Below, in pieces: positions 52,831 to 62,712 of a stretch of DNA of 64,000 nucleotides; position 1 is the stretch's first letter; each line of letters begins with the position of its first letter. The notes under the pieces are model-generated. The model was not told the DNA's origin and did not search any database. It was given only the letters and a program-made list of their open reading frames with translations. Both the position numbers and the translations under genes were made by a program. Origin of the DNA: Rivularia sp. PCC 7116. Its GTDB lineage: Bacteria > Cyanobacteriota > Cyanobacteriia > Cyanobacteriales > Nostocaceae. Location: positions 1,798,001-1,862,000 of the forward strand of contig NC_019678.1 of assembly GCF_000316665.1 (NCBI RefSeq), read 5' to 3'.

Positions 52831-54939
52831 ATGAATACGAACACTAACCGACCTGAAAAATCTTCGTCCGGGATACCAGATAGCAGTTTAGGATTGATTA
52901 TACAACGCGGTGGTGAAGAATTAATATTAGAAAAAATTTCAGATAGCTTTACGGTTCGCAGTCAGTTTAATATTTCTACTAGAGAATTAGCCCAGAATTT
53001 TTTAGGTAGTTGGCGCAGTACTATTCCGACTTCTCGTTTAGAATTATTTCGAGTTGCGCCCAGCAGCTTAGAGATGGCGATGTCTCAAGCCCGGAGTTCT
53101 AACAATGTAGCTTTTGCCAGCCATGTTTACCAAATTAAGGGCAATCCTGGAAATAAAGTTTATTTAGGCGACCAAATTACGATTGAATTCGATCTGAGGG
53201 TCGATTCTGCCAGAATTAACACCATTGCAGCAAAGTTTGGCTTAATTCTTTACAAATCTATTGATGGTCTTCCTAATACTTTCGCTTTTAAAGTTGGCAA
53301 ACAAGCTACACAAAATCCGATAAAAATTACTAATAGGTTACAAGGATTACCCGAAGTTGTAGCTAGCGAACCTAATATTATTATCCATCAAGAATCCTAT
53401 TACAAACCTCGCGATCCTCTGTATTTCCAACAGTGGTATCTTAATCATAATGGTGGTAATCAATTAGCTTATGGTTCTCATATTTCGGTAGAGAAAGCCT
53501 GGGATATTACGCGAGGAGTTCGTTCGGTTACTGTTGCGGTGGTAGATGATTCTTTTGACTTGAATCATCCCGATTTCATGGGTAGTGGCAAAATAGTTGC
53601 TCCTCTGGATTTAAAAGATAAAGATTTTTTACCAATACCTACACAAAAACAACCCAGTCACGGTACCGCTTGTGCGGGGATAGCGATCGCAGAGGAGAAT
53701 GGTACGGGAATTGCTGGAATTGCCCCTGGTTGTGCGTTTATGCCTATCCGTACTAGTGGATTTTTAGATGATGAATCTATAGAAGCGATTTTTGATTGGG
53801 CTATTGAAAAAGGGGCTAGTGTAATTTCTTGCAGTTGGGGAGCATCGGCTGTATATTTCCCTCTTTCTTTGCGTCAACGCGCCGCTATTACTCGCGCTGC
53901 TACTAAAGGTCGCAACGGCAAGGGTTGCGTAATTTTATTTGCTGCTGGTAATGCCAATCGCCCTATCAATGGCACGGTTTACGAACGCGGATGGGTAAAA
54001 AATATAGTAACTGGTAAAACAAGGTGGCTCAGTGGATTTGCCGTACATCCTGATGTAATTACTGTTTCTGCCTCTACAAGCTTGAATAAAAAAGCAGCTT
54101 ACAGTAACTGGGGTACAAATATTTCTTTATGCGCGCCAAGCAATAATGCTCAACCAGGTATGTGGTTTGAGCAAACGGGTTTTGTCTATAGCCAACCAGC
54201 TATTTCAGCTTCGCTGCCTGGGCGAGGAATGTTTACAACAGATCAATTAGGAGCAGCAGGCTACACAAAAGGCGATTTTACTGGTTATTTTGGCGGTACT
54301 TCTAGCGCCACTCCCGTAGTCGCTGGAGTCGCAGCGCTAACTTTGTCAGTAAACCCTGACTTAACAGTTGTGCAGGTAAAACGCATACTTGAAGAAACCG
54401 CAGATAAAATAGTTGATTTTGAAGCCGATGCACAGTTAGGTTTGCGTTACGGAAGTTACGATGATAACGGTCATTCAAAATGGTTCGGTTACGGCAAAGT
54501 AAATGCGATATCGGCAGTAAAAGCAGCGCAAAAACTTCGAGCTAATGCCATAGTTCCAACCAAATTCATAGAAGAGCGTAACAATGCTGCATTGCCTATT
54601 CCCGATAATGACAAACAAGGAATAAAAAGCAGAATTAATGTAACCGACTCTGGTAATGTCCGCGATATTCAAGTTAGCGTTAACATCACCCATGAATTTT
54701 TAAGCGATTTGGAAATTTATTTAATTGCCCCCAACAATCAACGGGTTTTGCTGCAAAGTCGTACTTTAGGTCGTCGCAAGGATTTACTTACTACTTATTG
54801 TGTCCAAACCCATCCAGTATTAGAAAATTTACTTAATCAGTCAGCTAAAGGAAACTGGCAGTTGTGGGTTGTTGATACAGCACCACAAGATGTTGGCAAA
54901 CTAAAGAATTGGGAACTTGCTTTATCAATTAACAGTTGA
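52831..54939 (+). CDS. Subtilisin-like S8 protease with C-terminal P domain
   Basis: 702 residues from the ATG at 52831; a TTG at 52807 is an unlikely alternative. There is no signal peptide. After a ~190-residue N-terminal region comes the S8 catalytic domain with Asp239 (VAVVDDSFD), His277 (SHGTACAG), oxyanion Asn374 (AAGN) and Ser491 (GGTSSATPVVAG). The last ~100 residues form a proprotein-convertase P domain (DIQVSVNITHEFLSDLEIYL; WQLWVVDTAPQDVGKLKNW). This layout resembles the calcium-dependent protease PrcA of Anabaena, which is intracellular. It diverges from the secreted helical protein. Confidence 0.92.
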   Translation: MNTNTNRPEKSSSGIPDSSLGLIIQRGGEELILEKISDSFTVRSQFNISTRELAQNFLGSWRSTIPTSRLELFRVAPSSLEMAMSQARSSNNVAFASHVYQIKGNPGNKVYLGDQITIEFDLRVDSARINTIAAKFGLILYKSIDGLPNTFAFKVGKQATQNPIKITNRLQGLPEVVASEPNIIIHQESYYKPRDPLYFQQWYLNHNGGNQLAYGSHISVEKAWDITRGVRSVTVAVVDDSFDLNHPDFMGSGKIVAPLDLKDKDFLPIPTQKQPSHGTACAGIAIAEENGTGIAGIAPGCAFMPIRTSGFLDDESIEAIFDWAIEKGASVISCSWGASAVYFPLSLRQRAAITRAATKGRNGKGCVILFAAGNANRPINGTVYERGWVKNIVTGKTRWLSGFAVHPDVITVSASTSLNKKAAYSNWGTNISLCAPSNNAQPGMWFEQTGFVYSQPAISASLPGRGMFTTDQLGAAGYTKGDFTGYFGGTSSATPVVAGVAALTLSVNPDLTVVQVKRILEETADKIVDFEADAQLGLRYGSYDDNGHSKWFGYGKVNAISAVKAAQKLRANAIVPTKFIEERNNAALPIPDNDKQGIKSRINVTDSGNVRDIQVSVNITHEFLSDLEIYLIAPNNQRVLLQSRTLGRRKDLLTTYCVQTHPVLENLLNQSAKGNWQLWVVDTAPQDVGKLKNWELALSINS

Positions 54940-55004
54940 CAGTTCTCAATTATCAACGTCATTACATAGTCGATTTCATCAACTAACAACTAAGCAACTA
55001 ATAA

Positions 55005-55772
55005 CTAACTTTCTATTTGCATAAAAGCACTACTAGCTAAGTCGTCATATTGATAATTTAATTGTTGAAGCGCGTGAGCCAAATCATCTGTAAGCTTCTT
55101 CGCATCATGCTTTACACAGCCTTGAGCATAGTCAGAAACTTTGATTGCCGGAGCAATGCTAATGCTTACATCAGTACCCCAATCTGGATAAGGATGACTG
55201 TAATTAAAACAAATAGGCACAATTTTCACTCCTAAACCGGGGTGAGATGATTCGGCACTCAAAGCCAAACGTCCAATTCCAGGCTTTAGCGGATGAACTT
55301 CGCTGTCACGGAAAATACCACCTTCAGGGTAAATAACTAACATTTCGCCACGCTTTAGTAATTCCACTGTATGGCGAAGAGTTGTAATTGAAGGACGTTG
55401 TGAATTGACGGGGAATCCTCCCAATCGCCGCACAAACCAACCTTGAAAACCTCGGCACTCCGTACTCGTGACCATAAAACGTAAATCTCGCCCGGTAACT
55501 CCACGTCCTGTTGCATAAGGCAAAAGTAACGAATCCCAGCGTGCTTTATGAGTAGGAGCCAAAATTACCGGGCCACTTTTTGGTAAATTTTCCTGTCCAA
55601 CAATTGTGATTTGACTAAAGTAAAAAGGCAAAAGAATATTCCCTGCCAGTAGATAAGTCAGAGAACTCAACCAAGGAGAAATTCGCGAATTAGTGTCAGC
55701 CAATCTAGCCGTTATTTTACTATTGACTGTTTTTCGTCTGCCGGTATCAAATATCGAATCAAATTCCATCAT
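55005..55772 (-). CDS. plsC: 1-acyl-sn-glycerol-3-phosphate acyltransferase family protein
   Basis: 255 residues from the ATG at 55772. The acyltransferase block I is HKARWD (an HX4D motif), block II lies around FVRRLGGFPVN, and block III is YPEGGIFRD. A hydrophobic N-terminal segment (SLTYLLAGNILLPFYF) would tie it to the membrane. It would make phosphatidic acid from lysophosphatidate, but the GGIF variant of the PEGTR block makes exact specificity uncertain. Confidence 0.87.
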   Translation of the reverse strand: MMEFDSIFDTGRRKTVNSKITARLADTNSRISPWLSSLTYLLAGNILLPFYFSQITIVGQENLPKSGPVILAPTHKARWDSLLLPYATGRGVTGRDLRFMVTSTECRGFQGWFVRRLGGFPVNSQRPSITTLRHTVELLKRGEMLVIYPEGGIFRDSEVHPLKPGIGRLALSAESSHPGLGVKIVPICFNYSHPYPDWGTDVSISIAPAIKVSDYAQGCVKHDAKKLTDDLAHALQQLNYQYDDLASSAFMQIES

Positions 55773-55888
55773 CACGGTGACTGCTGAATATTAAGTAAAT
55801 CAAAATGTAAAGAATTCTTGATTAGTAACACCGTAGATTTTCTCCCCTGACTTTTGTAGCACTCACTGGACAGTTTTACCTCTGTCCT

Positions 55889-56374
55889 TTATCTTGTGCT
55901 ATGTCGCCGATTAGCAAACCAAGCTTGTAATGAGGAGCGACAGTCAGATTCTAAGATGCCTCCAATTACACGCAAACGGTGATTAGAAGCTGCACTATCG
56001 GGAATGTTGACAACAGTGCGAATTGCACCAGTTTTCGGGTCATCTACTCCATACACTAATAGACCCATACGGGCTTGCACAATGGCACCAGCACACATCG
56101 GACAAGGTTCGAGAGTAACGTAGATAGTACATTCATGAAGTCGCCAACTTTGTAACCTATCCGTTGCTTTTCGTATAGCGAGAATTTCCGCATGAGCGGT
56201 GGGGTCATTGTCGCGTTGTTTTCTATTTTCACCTTCTGCAATCATATTCTCGGATGAATCAATAATAACAGCGCCTACAGGTACCTCCCCTGCATCTGCC
56301 GCCAGTTGAGACAGCCTTAAAGCTTGTTCCATCCATTTTCTATGTATAAGATATTCCGAATAACTACTTAACAT
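55889..56374 (-). CDS. tadA: tRNA-specific adenosine deaminase
   Basis: 161 residues. The zinc and proton-shuttle motifs are intact: HAE (PTAHAEILAIR) and PCPMC (TLEPCPMCAGAI). GEVPVGAVIID and KTGAIRTVVNI are also typical. It deaminates A34 to inosine in tRNA-Arg(ACG) and is normally essential. The stop lies 130 bases from plsC on the same strand. Confidence 0.93.
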   Translation of the reverse strand: MLSSYSEYLIHRKWMEQALRLSQLAADAGEVPVGAVIIDSSENMIAEGENRKQRDNDPTAHAEILAIRKATDRLQSWRLHECTIYVTLEPCPMCAGAIVQARMGLLVYGVDDPKTGAIRTVVNIPDSAASNHRLRVIGGILESDCRSSLQAWFANRRHSTR

Positions 56375-56435
56375 ATTCTTAATATTTTTCGGGAGTTAGA
56401 AATTAGCGGTTATGGCTTTTGTATTGATAAAAAAT

Positions 56436-56468
56436 AAGAACCCGATTTTTTGTAATAACCGGATTCTT
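56436..56468. terminator. Terminator-like hairpin (AAACCCGG family, degenerate)
   Basis: Arms AAGAACCCGATT and AACCGGATTCTT pair with two mismatches around a T-rich loop. It sits downstream of grxC and is a degenerate copy of the perfect palindrome at 40103-40143. Confidence 0.6.
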
Positions 56469-56507
56469 CAGGATTATATTATCGTTACCTAAAAAAGATT
56501 TATATTT

Positions 56508-56825
56508 TTAAACTGTTGCAGGCTGGTTTAACAAAGAATCAAGCTGACCTTGAGTATCTAATTGATACAATTCGTCACAACCGCCAACATGTTGATTGTT
56601 AATAAAAATCTGGGGTAAAGTACGTTTTCCGTTAGCGCGTTCTGCCATTTCATTTCTGGCTATTGCATCTCCGTCTATCTTGTATTCGGTGAATTTAACG
56701 CCTTTCCACCACAACAACATTTTTGCACGGATACAATAGGGACAAGTTTGCCAAGTATAAATTTCTACGTTCGCTTTGATTTGTTCGGGATGACGACCTA
56801 AAAGTGGATTGAGAAAATCGAACAT
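56508..56825 (-). CDS. grxC: Glutaredoxin 3 (dithiol)
   Basis: 105 residues from the ATG at 56825 (MFDFLNPLLGRHPE), preferred over the TTG at 56846. The dithiol active site CPYC (TWQTCPYCIRAKML) and TLPQIFINNQHVGGCDEL with the cis-Pro are intact. It reduces disulfides and glutathionylated proteins using glutathione. An N-terminal extension of about 18 residues before the Grx core is usual for cyanobacterial members. Confidence 0.92.
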   Translation of the reverse strand: MFDFLNPLLGRHPEQIKANVEIYTWQTCPYCIRAKMLLWWKGVKFTEYKIDGDAIARNEMAERANGKRTLPQIFINNQHVGGCDELYQLDTQGQLDSLLNQPATV

Positions 56826-57720
56826 ATGCTGATTATTTAATTTCAAGGTATTATCATACTTTTTAGCCTAGCAGATAGTATTAAACCTAGTAAACATTAG
56901 TACTTAACTGAGTTAAGGCTGCACTAACTTACTGCTGCTATTTTTGATTAATTAAGTAGGTCAAATTAAATATAAAACCTCACGCTCCTTATTAAGCAGA
57001 GGGATTGAGAAGCCAGTGCTTTGCGCGGGTTCCCCTTGTAGCAACTGGCGTAGTGAGGTCTTATCTTATATTTAATTACGTCTACTTACTTAGTAGTCCC
57101 TTTATAATCTTACTTATTTACCATAAAAATCTTTGAAGGATTTCAAGAATAAAGAATGCTGTTTAATGTTGAGCCATTTTTTACTTCTTGTTGAAAACGG
57201 AAGTATATTAATTTATGTTTCTCTTTCTAAATTGCATCTGAATAGCAATATCAAACTGCTACAAGCACGTATCAAAGCGTTAAAAACAATACTCAATAAT
57301 TTAGCTTTTATGATTGAAAATCAACATATCTATAAATATATTTCGCATTGAATAATAAAGCTTTATAATGCTAACAATTACTATTGTCAATGCTGTTGCT
57401 AAGACAAAATATTATGATTTGCAAAGCTTTCATATAAATAAAAATAACATTATATTTCTTAATTTACATCGTACAAAGAATAATCTAATTTCCAACGACT
57501 ATATTTAAAATTTAATATCAACTAATGTAAGAAAAAGTACTAATATAAAATTGTTGTATATGCTTTGTGTTTGGTGCTAGAAATATCTTCGGCAGCAAAA
57601 CTTAACAAAAACCCAAGGCAAGACGGATTTCCACGGGTATACGCCCTTTGGTAGACTTAATAACTGAAATCGCAATTCGCAAATACCGCGTTTCGCAAGC
57701 AATTGAGAGGGCAGACCGAA
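56826..57720. other. AT-rich intergenic region with MITE-like element
   Basis: About 895 bases. It includes the inverted-repeat element at 56953-57088. A 72-codon open frame (57133-57351, TTG start) has no coding look and no ribosome-binding site and is not annotated. The rest must include the glpX promoter. Confidence 0.6.
56953..57088. mobile_element. MITE-like element, 136 bp, with ~31-bp imperfect inverted repeats
   Basis: The left end TAAGTAGGTCAAATTAAATA continues TAAAACCTCAC; the right end is its inverted partner, GTGAGGTCTTATCTTATATT then TAATTACGTCTACTTA, with a few mismatches and a short indel. The GC-rich centre (GAAGCCAGTGCTTTGCGCGG and GTTCCCC) is a common cyanobacterial dispersed sequence. 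No coding capacity. Confidence 0.7.
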
Positions 57721-58758
57721 GTGGAAAATACTCTTGGATTAGAGATTATTGAAGTAGTAGAGCAAGCGGCGATCGCTAGTTCTCGCTGGATGGGTAAAGG
57801 TGAGAAGAATACCGCCGACCAAGTAGCTGTAGAAGCTATGCGGGAAAGAATGAATAAAATCTACATGCGCGGGCGCATTGTGATTGGAGAAGGCGAACGC
57901 GATGACGCTCCCATGCTTTACATTGGTGAAGAAGTGGGAATTTGTACTCGTGAAGATGCCAAAAGTTACTGTAACCCCGATGAGTTAGTTGAAATTGATA
58001 TCGCGGTTGACCCTTGTGAAGGTACCAACCTAGTAGCATACGGTCAAAACGGCTCAATGGCTGTACTAGCAATTTCCGAAAAAGGTGGGTTGTTTGCTGC
58101 ACCCGACTTTTATATGAAAAAGCTAGCAGCACCATCGCAGGCAAAAGGCAAAGTAGATATCAATAAGTCTGCCACTGAAAACCTGAAGATTTTATCTGAG
58201 TGCTTAAATCGTTCCGTTGAGGAATTGGTAGTAGTAGTGATGGATCGTCCCCGTCACAAAGACCTAATTGCGGAAATTCGCCAAGCAGGTGCTAGAGTAC
58301 GTTTAATTAGCGATGGTGACGTTTCGGCTGCAATTTCCTGCGGTTTTGCCGGTACAAATATTCATGCACTAATGGGTATTGGTGCGGCACCTGAAGGTGT
58401 AATCTCTGCGGCTGCAATGCGCTGTTTGGGCGGACACTTCCAAGGACAATTGATTTACGATCCAGAAATAGTAAAAACAGGTTTAATTGGCGAAAGCAAA
58501 GAAAGCAACCTTGCAAGACTTAAAGAAATGGGCATCAACGACCCAGATAAAGTTTACAACGCTGAAGAACTAGCTAACGGTGAGAACGTACTCTTTGCAG
58601 CTTGCGGTATTACTCCCGGCACTTTAATGGAAGGGGTTCGTTTCTTCCACGGAGGTGCTAGAACTCAAAGCTTAGTAATTTCGAGCCAATCTAAAACTGC
58701 TCGGTTTGTCGATACCATTCATATGTTTGATAATCCACAAACCATAAGTCTTAGCTAA
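57721..58758 (+). CDS. glpX: Class II fructose-1,6-bisphosphatase / sedoheptulose-1,7-bisphosphatase
   Basis: 345 residues from the GTG at 57721 ([19 protein letters not shown]), the usual start for cyanobacterial homologues; a TTG at 57703 would add six residues. Metal and substrate motifs are present: [39 protein letters not shown], and [20 protein letters not shown]. This bifunctional enzyme works in the Calvin cycle and gluconeogenesis, and is allosterically controlled by AMP and redox in the cyanobacteria studied. Confidence 0.96.
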   Translation: MENTLGLEIIEVVEQAAIASSRWMGKGEKNTADQVAVEAMRERMNKIYMRGRIVIGEGERDDAPMLYIGEEVGICTREDAKSYCNPDELVEIDIAVDPCEGTNLVAYGQNGSMAVLAISEKGGLFAAPDFYMKKLAAPSQAKGKVDINKSATENLKILSECLNRSVEELVVVVMDRPRHKDLIAEIRQAGARVRLISDGDVSAAISCGFAGTNIHALMGIGAAPEGVISAAAMRCLGGHFQGQLIYDPEIVKTGLIGESKESNLARLKEMGINDPDKVYNAEELANGENVLFAACGITPGTLMEGVRFFHGGARTQSLVISSQSKTARFVDTIHMFDNPQTISLS

Positions 58759-59208
58759 ACAGTTAGGAGTTAAGAGTTAGAAGTTAAGAATTAAGAGTTA
58801 AAAATTTTTAATTTGTAACTTACCTTCGTATTTTGAATTAAATTCTCAAATTACAGCATATTTCATCTTTGTGAAGTCCATTCGGGCAAGCAAAGATGTT
58901 CGGCAGTCGCTTATGGGGGAAACTCCCCCTCACGCGGGCTGCTTTCTATACCGCAAGAGTTTTAGTATGTAAATCTCTACTTCCGGATCTTGTAAATTGC
59001 TGTATCTCCTGTCAATGTATTGATAATCTCAAATCAAGATCGCCATTGAGGATAAATCTGAAAACCTTTACAGGATAGAAGAAATATTTGATTCATATAG
59101 CTCATAACTCATGACTCATAACTTTTTTCAATTTCCCATTCACCATTTCCCATGCTCCATTCCTTTTATCAATTATCAATAAATAGTTAGTAATTACCAT
59201 TTAAAGTA
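58759..59208. other. Intergenic region with short repeats
   Basis: 450 bases. AGTTAGGAGTTAAGAGTT units follow the glpX stop. A GC-rich patch with GGGGGAAACTCCCCC (58915-58929) is a hairpin of a type common in cyanobacterial spacers. ACTCATAACTCATGACTCAT repeats (59101-59125) precede hemA. Confidence 0.6.
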
Positions 59209-60495
59209 ATGCATATAGCAGTCGTAGGCTTAAGTCACAAAACAGCCCCAGTAGAAGTTAGAGAAAAACTTAGCATTCCCGAGCCACAAACAGAAGGCGC
59301 AATAGCTCACCTGTTAAGCTATCCAAGCATCGAAGAAGTGACAATTCTGAGTACTTGTAATCGTTTAGAAATTTATATCGTTGCTCAAGAAAGCGAGCAA
59401 GGTATCCGAGAAGTAACTCAATTTCTATCGGAATATAGTAAATTGCCTGTTAACACTTTGAGACCTCATTTATTTATGCTGCTGCATCAAGATGCAGTAA
59501 TGCATTTAATGCGAGTTAGTAGTGGTTTGGATAGCTTGGTATTAGGAGAAGGACAAATTCTTGCTCAAGTCAAAACAACTCACAAAATTGGTCAACAATA
59601 CAAAGGCATTAAAACAGTTTTAAATAAATTATTTAAACAAGCAATTACCGCCGGTAAGCGCGTGCGTAGCGAAACTAGTATCGGAACCGGTGCGGTTTCC
59701 ATCAGTTCTGCTGCCGTAGAATTAGCTCAGATAAAAGTACAAAATTTAGCAGCAGCCCGAGTAACCATTGTTGGCGCGGGAAAAATGTCGCGTTTGCTAG
59801 TAAAGCATTTAATATCAAAAGGTGCGGATGAAATTTGTATTTTAAATCGCTCTATGAAAAGGGCTGAAGAATTAGCAAACAAATTTAGTGCTTGTACTAT
59901 CCGAACTCAGCCTCTTGAAGAAATGATGCCGGTAATTAACGAGAGCGATTTAGTATTTACAAGTACTTCTGCAACAGAGCCAATACTTAACCGCAGCAAA
60001 CTAGAATTGGTTTTAGAACCCAGTCGCCCTTTAATGGTATTTGATATTTCTGTACCGCGTAACGTTCATTCGGATGTCAACGAATTAGATAACGTACAAG
60101 CGTTTAATGTTGACGACTTGAAAGCTGTAGTGGCGCAAAACCAAGAAAGTCGTCGAAAAATGGCGTTGGAAGCAGAAGGTATTTTAGAGCAAGAAGTAGA
60201 AGCTTTTGAAATCTGGTGGCGCAGTCTCGAAACAGTTTCGACCATTAGTTCTTTACGAAACAAAATAGAAACTATCCGCGAGCAAGAACTAGAAAAAGCT
60301 TTATCAAGATTGGGTTCGGAATTTGGCGAAAAACACCAAGAAGTTATTGAAGCCCTTACACGAGGCATCGTAAATAAAATATTACACGACCCGATGGTAC
60401 AGTTGAGAGCGCAGCAAGATGTCGAAGCCAGAAGGCACTGTATGCAAACTCTACAAAAGTTATTTAATCTTGATGCGGAAGAACAATTTAGTTAG
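59209..60495 (+). CDS. hemA: Glutamyl-tRNA reductase
   Basis: 428 residues, normal length. The start [20 protein letters not shown], the nucleophilic Cys50 ([10 protein letters not shown]), [19 protein letters not shown], and the NADPH-binding [17 protein letters not shown] are all present, with the C-terminal dimerisation domain. It reduces Glu-tRNA to glutamate-1-semialdehyde, the first committed step of heme, chlorophyll and bilin synthesis. Confidence 0.97.
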   Translation: MHIAVVGLSHKTAPVEVREKLSIPEPQTEGAIAHLLSYPSIEEVTILSTCNRLEIYIVAQESEQGIREVTQFLSEYSKLPVNTLRPHLFMLLHQDAVMHLMRVSSGLDSLVLGEGQILAQVKTTHKIGQQYKGIKTVLNKLFKQAITAGKRVRSETSIGTGAVSISSAAVELAQIKVQNLAAARVTIVGAGKMSRLLVKHLISKGADEICILNRSMKRAEELANKFSACTIRTQPLEEMMPVINESDLVFTSTSATEPILNRSKLELVLEPSRPLMVFDISVPRNVHSDVNELDNVQAFNVDDLKAVVAQNQESRRKMALEAEGILEQEVEAFEIWWRSLETVSTISSLRNKIETIREQELEKALSRLGSEFGEKHQEVIEALTRGIVNKILHDPMVQLRAQQDVEARRHCMQTLQKLFNLDAEEQFS

Positions 60496-60496
60496 G

Positions 60497-60590
60497 TTGG
60501 GAATTGGTAATTGGTAATTGGTAATTGAAAGCTGCTAACCTTCTAACTTTCCATTCCCCATGCCCTATGCCCTATTCCCCATGCCCAAAT
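60497..60590. repeat. TTGGTAA and CCCTATG repeats between hemA and the hydroxylase gene
   Basis: Three TTGGTAA units (60501-60526) and four CCCTATG/CCCCATG units (60553-60587) in the short spacer between converging genes. Confidence 0.7.
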
Positions 60591-60591
60591 T

Positions 60592-61263
60592 TTAAACTTC
60601 TGCCCATTTCCGTATTAAGTTAGCGTGGGTTTTACTAATTAAGTCAAATTCTGGTGTTTTACCATATTTTTTAAACATCACTTGTTTAGTTGTATCTAAA
60701 TCAAATAAAATTTCGCGTTCGGATGGTTCGCGAACGAAGCTTTGTACCCAACTAACTGCTGCTAGACGTTTACCTTCCACTACTTTTTCAACTCGATGCA
60801 AAGTTGTTGAAGGATATACAACCATAGAGCCTGCTTCTAATTTAAAAGCCTGCTCTCCTAAACTTGTGTCGATAACCAATTCTCCACCTTTATAACTAGA
60901 AGGAGAATTTAGGAATAAGGTAAATGAAACATCGGAACGTATTGGTTTTTCACCACCCATTATTGCGTTATCGACGTGAGAACCGTAATACATACCAGCT
61001 TCATAGCAACTGAAAAGAATAGGGCGAACAATTTTTGGTTTGACTGCTGCTTGAAATAGCAGATTGCGTTTAATTGCTTTAATTGCAACAGTTCTCAGTT
61101 CCCCGCTCGCTTCTGCACTTCCGGATAGCTGAATGTTATTTTTTATCTGTTTCGCAAACCATCCTGCTGTTAGCTTGCCGTCTACAAACTCAGCATCTTG
61201 AAGTTTAGAAGTAATTAGTTCTAATTCTTCGGGTGTCAGAATATTTTCTATAGTAAGAATCAT
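60592..61263 (-). CDS. PKHD-type Fe(II)/2-oxoglutarate dioxygenase (PiuC/YbiX-like)
   Basis: 223 residues, normal for the PKHD hydroxylase family. Iron ligands are His-x-Asp in GSHVDNAIMG and the distal His in STTLHRVEKV, with the 2-oxoglutarate arginine in VVEGKRLAAVSW. The N-terminal LTPEELELITSKLQDAEFVD is typical. Proteobacterial relatives (PiuC) are associated with iron uptake; the substrate is unknown. Confidence 0.9.
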   Translation of the reverse strand: MILTIENILTPEELELITSKLQDAEFVDGKLTAGWFAKQIKNNIQLSGSAEASGELRTVAIKAIKRNLLFQAAVKPKIVRPILFSCYEAGMYYGSHVDNAIMGGEKPIRSDVSFTLFLNSPSSYKGGELVIDTSLGEQAFKLEAGSMVVYPSTTLHRVEKVVEGKRLAAVSWVQSFVREPSEREILFDLDTTKQVMFKKYGKTPEFDLISKTHANLIRKWAEV

Positions 61264-61507
61264 ACAAATATTTTAGATTGTAGAAAAGTCAAAAGTTACT
61301 CCCTTCCCCCTCTTCCCCCTCTTCCCCCTCTTATTCATTCAGTAACTGAATAGGAGAGGAGTAGCATCAAGTTCCTATATACTTCTATCTCTGTATTCCC
61401 TTTCATCTACTTACCCCCCAGCAAAATCGGGCAAGATAGAGGCGCTTTTCTCACCTTTAACTTGCCCTTCGCGGTTTAATTTATGAAAAAGTAGATTTTA
61501 CAGAAGC

Positions 61508-61714
61508 TTAACCTTCTCCGCCTTCTCCACCTTCTCCACCTTCTCCGCCTTCTCCATCTTCTCCGCCTTCAGCACCAGGTGCGGCTGGAGTAGTTTGTTC
61601 AACTTCGGGAGTACCTTCGCCACCTTCTCCACCTTCAGGGGCTTCAGTTCCACAAGCGGTAACGCTAGCTGTCATACCTAATGCAAGAAATAAAGCAATT
61701 GTTTTTGAACGCAT
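61508..61714 (-). CDS. Small lipoprotein with Gly-Glu repeat tail
   Basis: 68 residues from the ATG at 61714, preceded by GAGGTG. The signal peptide MRSKTIALFLALGMTASVTA leads to a lipobox Cys. The mature part is tiny and of extreme composition: Glu, Gly, Pro, Thr, ending in repeated GGEGGEGGEG. A paralogue with nearly the same signal peptide lies at 62422-62712. Probably a surface- or membrane-anchored acidic peptide of unknown role. Confidence 0.75.
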   Translation of the reverse strand: MRSKTIALFLALGMTASVTACGTEAPEGGEGGEGTPEVEQTTPAAPGAEGGEDGEGGEGGEGGEGGEG

Positions 61715-62421
61715 TTTCACACACCTCACTCTAAATTAATCTTTTATGTTTCTTCTTTCTAAGCTGCACCTATGAATCTCGATAGCCGATCAATATAAAT
61801 TGATAGGTCGAGAATTAACACTCCTTTAGCCAGAAGTTAATTGCAAATAATTGTAGCTTGTATTTGCAGTTGTAACAATAAGAAAAAAATACAATTTAAG
61901 TAAGTCGAGTCAAAATTTTTCAAGATTTTATATTGAACAAAAACCTTGTATGATAATATATCTAGTTTATACTTAATAAAAAACTGGTTTTAGATGTAGT
62001 GCAATCAATCATATGTACTCTGACTATAACCTTCTACTTGTTGAGAATAATTCAGATATAAATTAATCTACTTTTCATTTACTCGTTTATCTTAATGATA
62101 AAAATTTTTATATAGACGAGGACTCTGATTTTCAGTGGGTTTATGTAAGTCCGATATATCTTGCAGCAAATTGATAAGCAATACACATACTACTAATTGC
62201 CAAAGGATATATTTAGTAAAATATATGGTTATTAAATTTTATATCTTAAGTTTCACACTAATTAATAAAGAGTCAGAATATAAATAATCCGGGCAAAAAA
62301 GCGAAATGATTGTACTCCAATCGCTTGTTTTGCCCAGATATTACAACTATGCTCAAAATAATGTATAAGCCAACACAAAAAACAAGTTAAATCTCATAGC
62401 TGAGAATAAACTAAATTATTC
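61715..62421. other. AT-rich spacer between two lipoprotein genes
   Basis: About 707 bases with no further gene. The terminator of the downstream lipoprotein (62291-62335) is the only clear structure. Confidence 0.55.
62291..62335 (-). terminator. Hairpin terminator of the second lipoprotein gene
   Basis: Arms GGGCAAAAAAGCGA and TCGCTTGTTTTGCCC pair over 14 bp with one bulge, about 90 bases past the stop of the gene ending at 62422. Confidence 0.75.
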
Positions 62422-62712
62422 TTAGTTAGCTTTTTCTTCTGTTTCTTCAACATCTTCTGGGATATCTTGACCTGATTCTTCTATAGTTTCAGCAGTTTCT
62501 TCCGGAATTTCTTCGACTGCTTCGTCAGTTTCAGCAGTTTCTTCCGGAATTTCTTCGACTGCTTCGTCGGTTTCAGCAGCTTCTGGAGCTACGGTTTCTT
62601 CAGTTGAAGGTGTAGAATCTTCACTGCTCTGTGTCTCCTGGGAGCCAGCACAAGCACTGATGCTTGCTGCTAAACCAAGTACCAAGAACAAAGCAACCAT
62701 TTTAGAACGCAT
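62422..62712 (-). CDS. Small acidic lipoprotein with internal 14-residue repeats
   Basis: 96 residues from the ATG at 62712, with a strong GAGGAG site upstream. The signal peptide MRSKMVALFLVLGLAASISA plus lipobox Cys matches that of the neighbour at 61508. The mature part is strongly acidic and carries two perfect 14-residue repeats (AETDEAVEEIPEET), encoded by 42-bp tandem copies (62487-62570), with a partial third. No fold or enzyme motif is seen. Confidence 0.78.
   Translation of the reverse strand: MRSKMVALFLVLGLAASISACAGSQETQSSEDSTPSTEETVAPEAAETDEAVEEIPEETAETDEAVEEIPEETAETIEESGQDIPEDVEETEEKAN
62487..62570. repeat. Two 42-bp tandem repeats inside the acidic lipoprotein gene
   Basis: Copies at 62487-62528 and 62529-62570 differ by one base and preserve the reading frame; a partial third copy starts at 62571. 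Confidence 0.9.

Noticed and set aside
57133-57351. 72-codon frame (TTG start) upstream of glpX
   Set aside because: No ribosome-binding site and no recognisable family; more likely chance in AT-rich DNA. An ATG inside at 57168 does not improve it.
58896-59078. 60-codon frame in the glpX-hemA spacer
   Set aside because: Overlaps a dispersed GC-rich repeat (GGGGGAAACTCCCCC), so it looks accidental.
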